A stretch of DNA of 64,000 nucleotides, from NCBI RefSeq assembly GCF_013371465.1, contig NZ_JABWDU010000005.1, positions 297,400-361,399 of the forward strand, read 5' to 3'. The position numbers and the translations under genes were made by a program. Positions 63,775-64,000 of this stretch are shown here, in pieces. Position 1 is the stretch's first letter. The number at the start of each line of letters is the position of its first letter. This DNA is from Ensifer oleiphilus. Lineage in GTDB: Bacteria > Pseudomonadota > Alphaproteobacteria > Rhizobiales > Rhizobiaceae. A model generated the notes under the pieces. The model was given only the letters and a program-made list of their open reading frames with translations, was not told the DNA's origin and did not search any database.

Positions 63775-63924
63775 CGCATGGGGCCTTGCAAAACGAGGTT
63801 TCGTGGTGAACGACTAACCAGTCGGCACCGGCTGGGTCAAGCCAAGAGTGGGCGCAACATGCCCACAAACCAGTATTCTGGGCGCATCTACAAGTTCCAT
63901 AATCTATCTTATCTGATCTTTCCA

Positions 63925-64000
63925 TGTAGCGGCTATTTAGTAATGCGACAGTTGGGCCAGTTAGAGATGCGACAGTCTCGCCTCTCGACGCACTGGTCAA
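63925..64000 (+). mobile_element. Probable end of an IS21-family insertion sequence (cut by window edge)
   Basis: From TGTAGC at 63925, two related 22-mers occur in tandem: 63931-63952 and 63955-63976, matching at 18 of 22 positions and sharing ATGCGACAGT exactly, with a 24-bp period. Multiple about 20-bp repeats at each end, starting with TG, are the hallmark of IS21-family transposase-binding sites. The transposase genes would lie past the window. The element is inferred from the repeats alone. Confidence 0.55.

Overview
This 64 kb window looks like ordinary chromosome from a GC-rich alphaproteobacterium of the Rhizobiales. The best match is the Sinorhizobium/Ensifer group. Reasons: the orders glmU-glmS, recG/sdhE-mfd, glnB-glnA and tmk-holB-metG-tatD; the family mix (IalB, DUF982, DUF1203, DUF2188, HlyU, HspQ); and a perfect alphaproteobacterial LexA box (GTTC-N7-GTTC) in front of lexA. 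The genus is inferred from gene content and remembered gene order, not from a database search. There is no prophage, CRISPR array, integrase or defence island. The only mobile-element signal is at the last 76 bases, which look like one end of an IS21-family insertion sequence.

Layout. 0-15 kb: a Na/Pi cotransporter, a GT-C-like membrane protein, UDP-GlcNAc precursor synthesis (glmU, glmS), and DNA repair (recG, mfd) with the flavinylation factor sdhE. 15-24.5 kb: a lone peptide-binding protein, IalB, HspQ, the nitrogen module glnB-glnA behind a sigma-54-type promoter, then nnrD/E, gpt, cinA and wrbA. 24.5-28 kb: small genes around tRNA-Leu, including two 40-codon membrane or exported proteins. 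28-38 kb: a HAD phosphatase, TrkH, IlvA, HlyU, a Tat-exported CpdB, a diguanylate cyclase, and the divergent pair lrp/ald. 38.6-41.9 kb: a four-gene operon cysK-like, alaX, sseA, GNAT. 42-46.6 kb: an SDR, the paired SMR transporter mdtJ-mdtI, cyclopropane fatty acid synthase and photolyase. 46.8-54.8 kb: gene-poor DNA with three tRNAs (Asn, Cys, Ser), a nuclease, a GFA protein, lexA and many short proteins. 55-63.8 kb: cell-wall genes (rlpA, a PBP5-like protein), tmk, holB, a MazG-like gene, metG, tatD, a PhnP-like hydrolase and purC.

How the genes fit together. GlnB and GlnA sense and assimilate nitrogen, and the visible sigma-54 site fits NtrC control. The cysK-like/sseA/alaX operon points to cysteine and 3-mercaptopyruvate sulfur chemistry. 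LexA probably represses itself and may affect a divergent small membrane protein. The rlpA to MBL block is a cell-envelope, replication and translation neighbourhood.

I did not find a convincing new multi-gene system. The observations most worth a second look are the PBP5-like protein with two altered active-site motifs (56171-57331), the IS21-like end (63925-64000), three sub-60-codon membrane/exported proteins (26093-26215, 26786-26908, 50237-50383), the sulfur operon, and a perfect 21-bp inverted repeat at 22191-22236.
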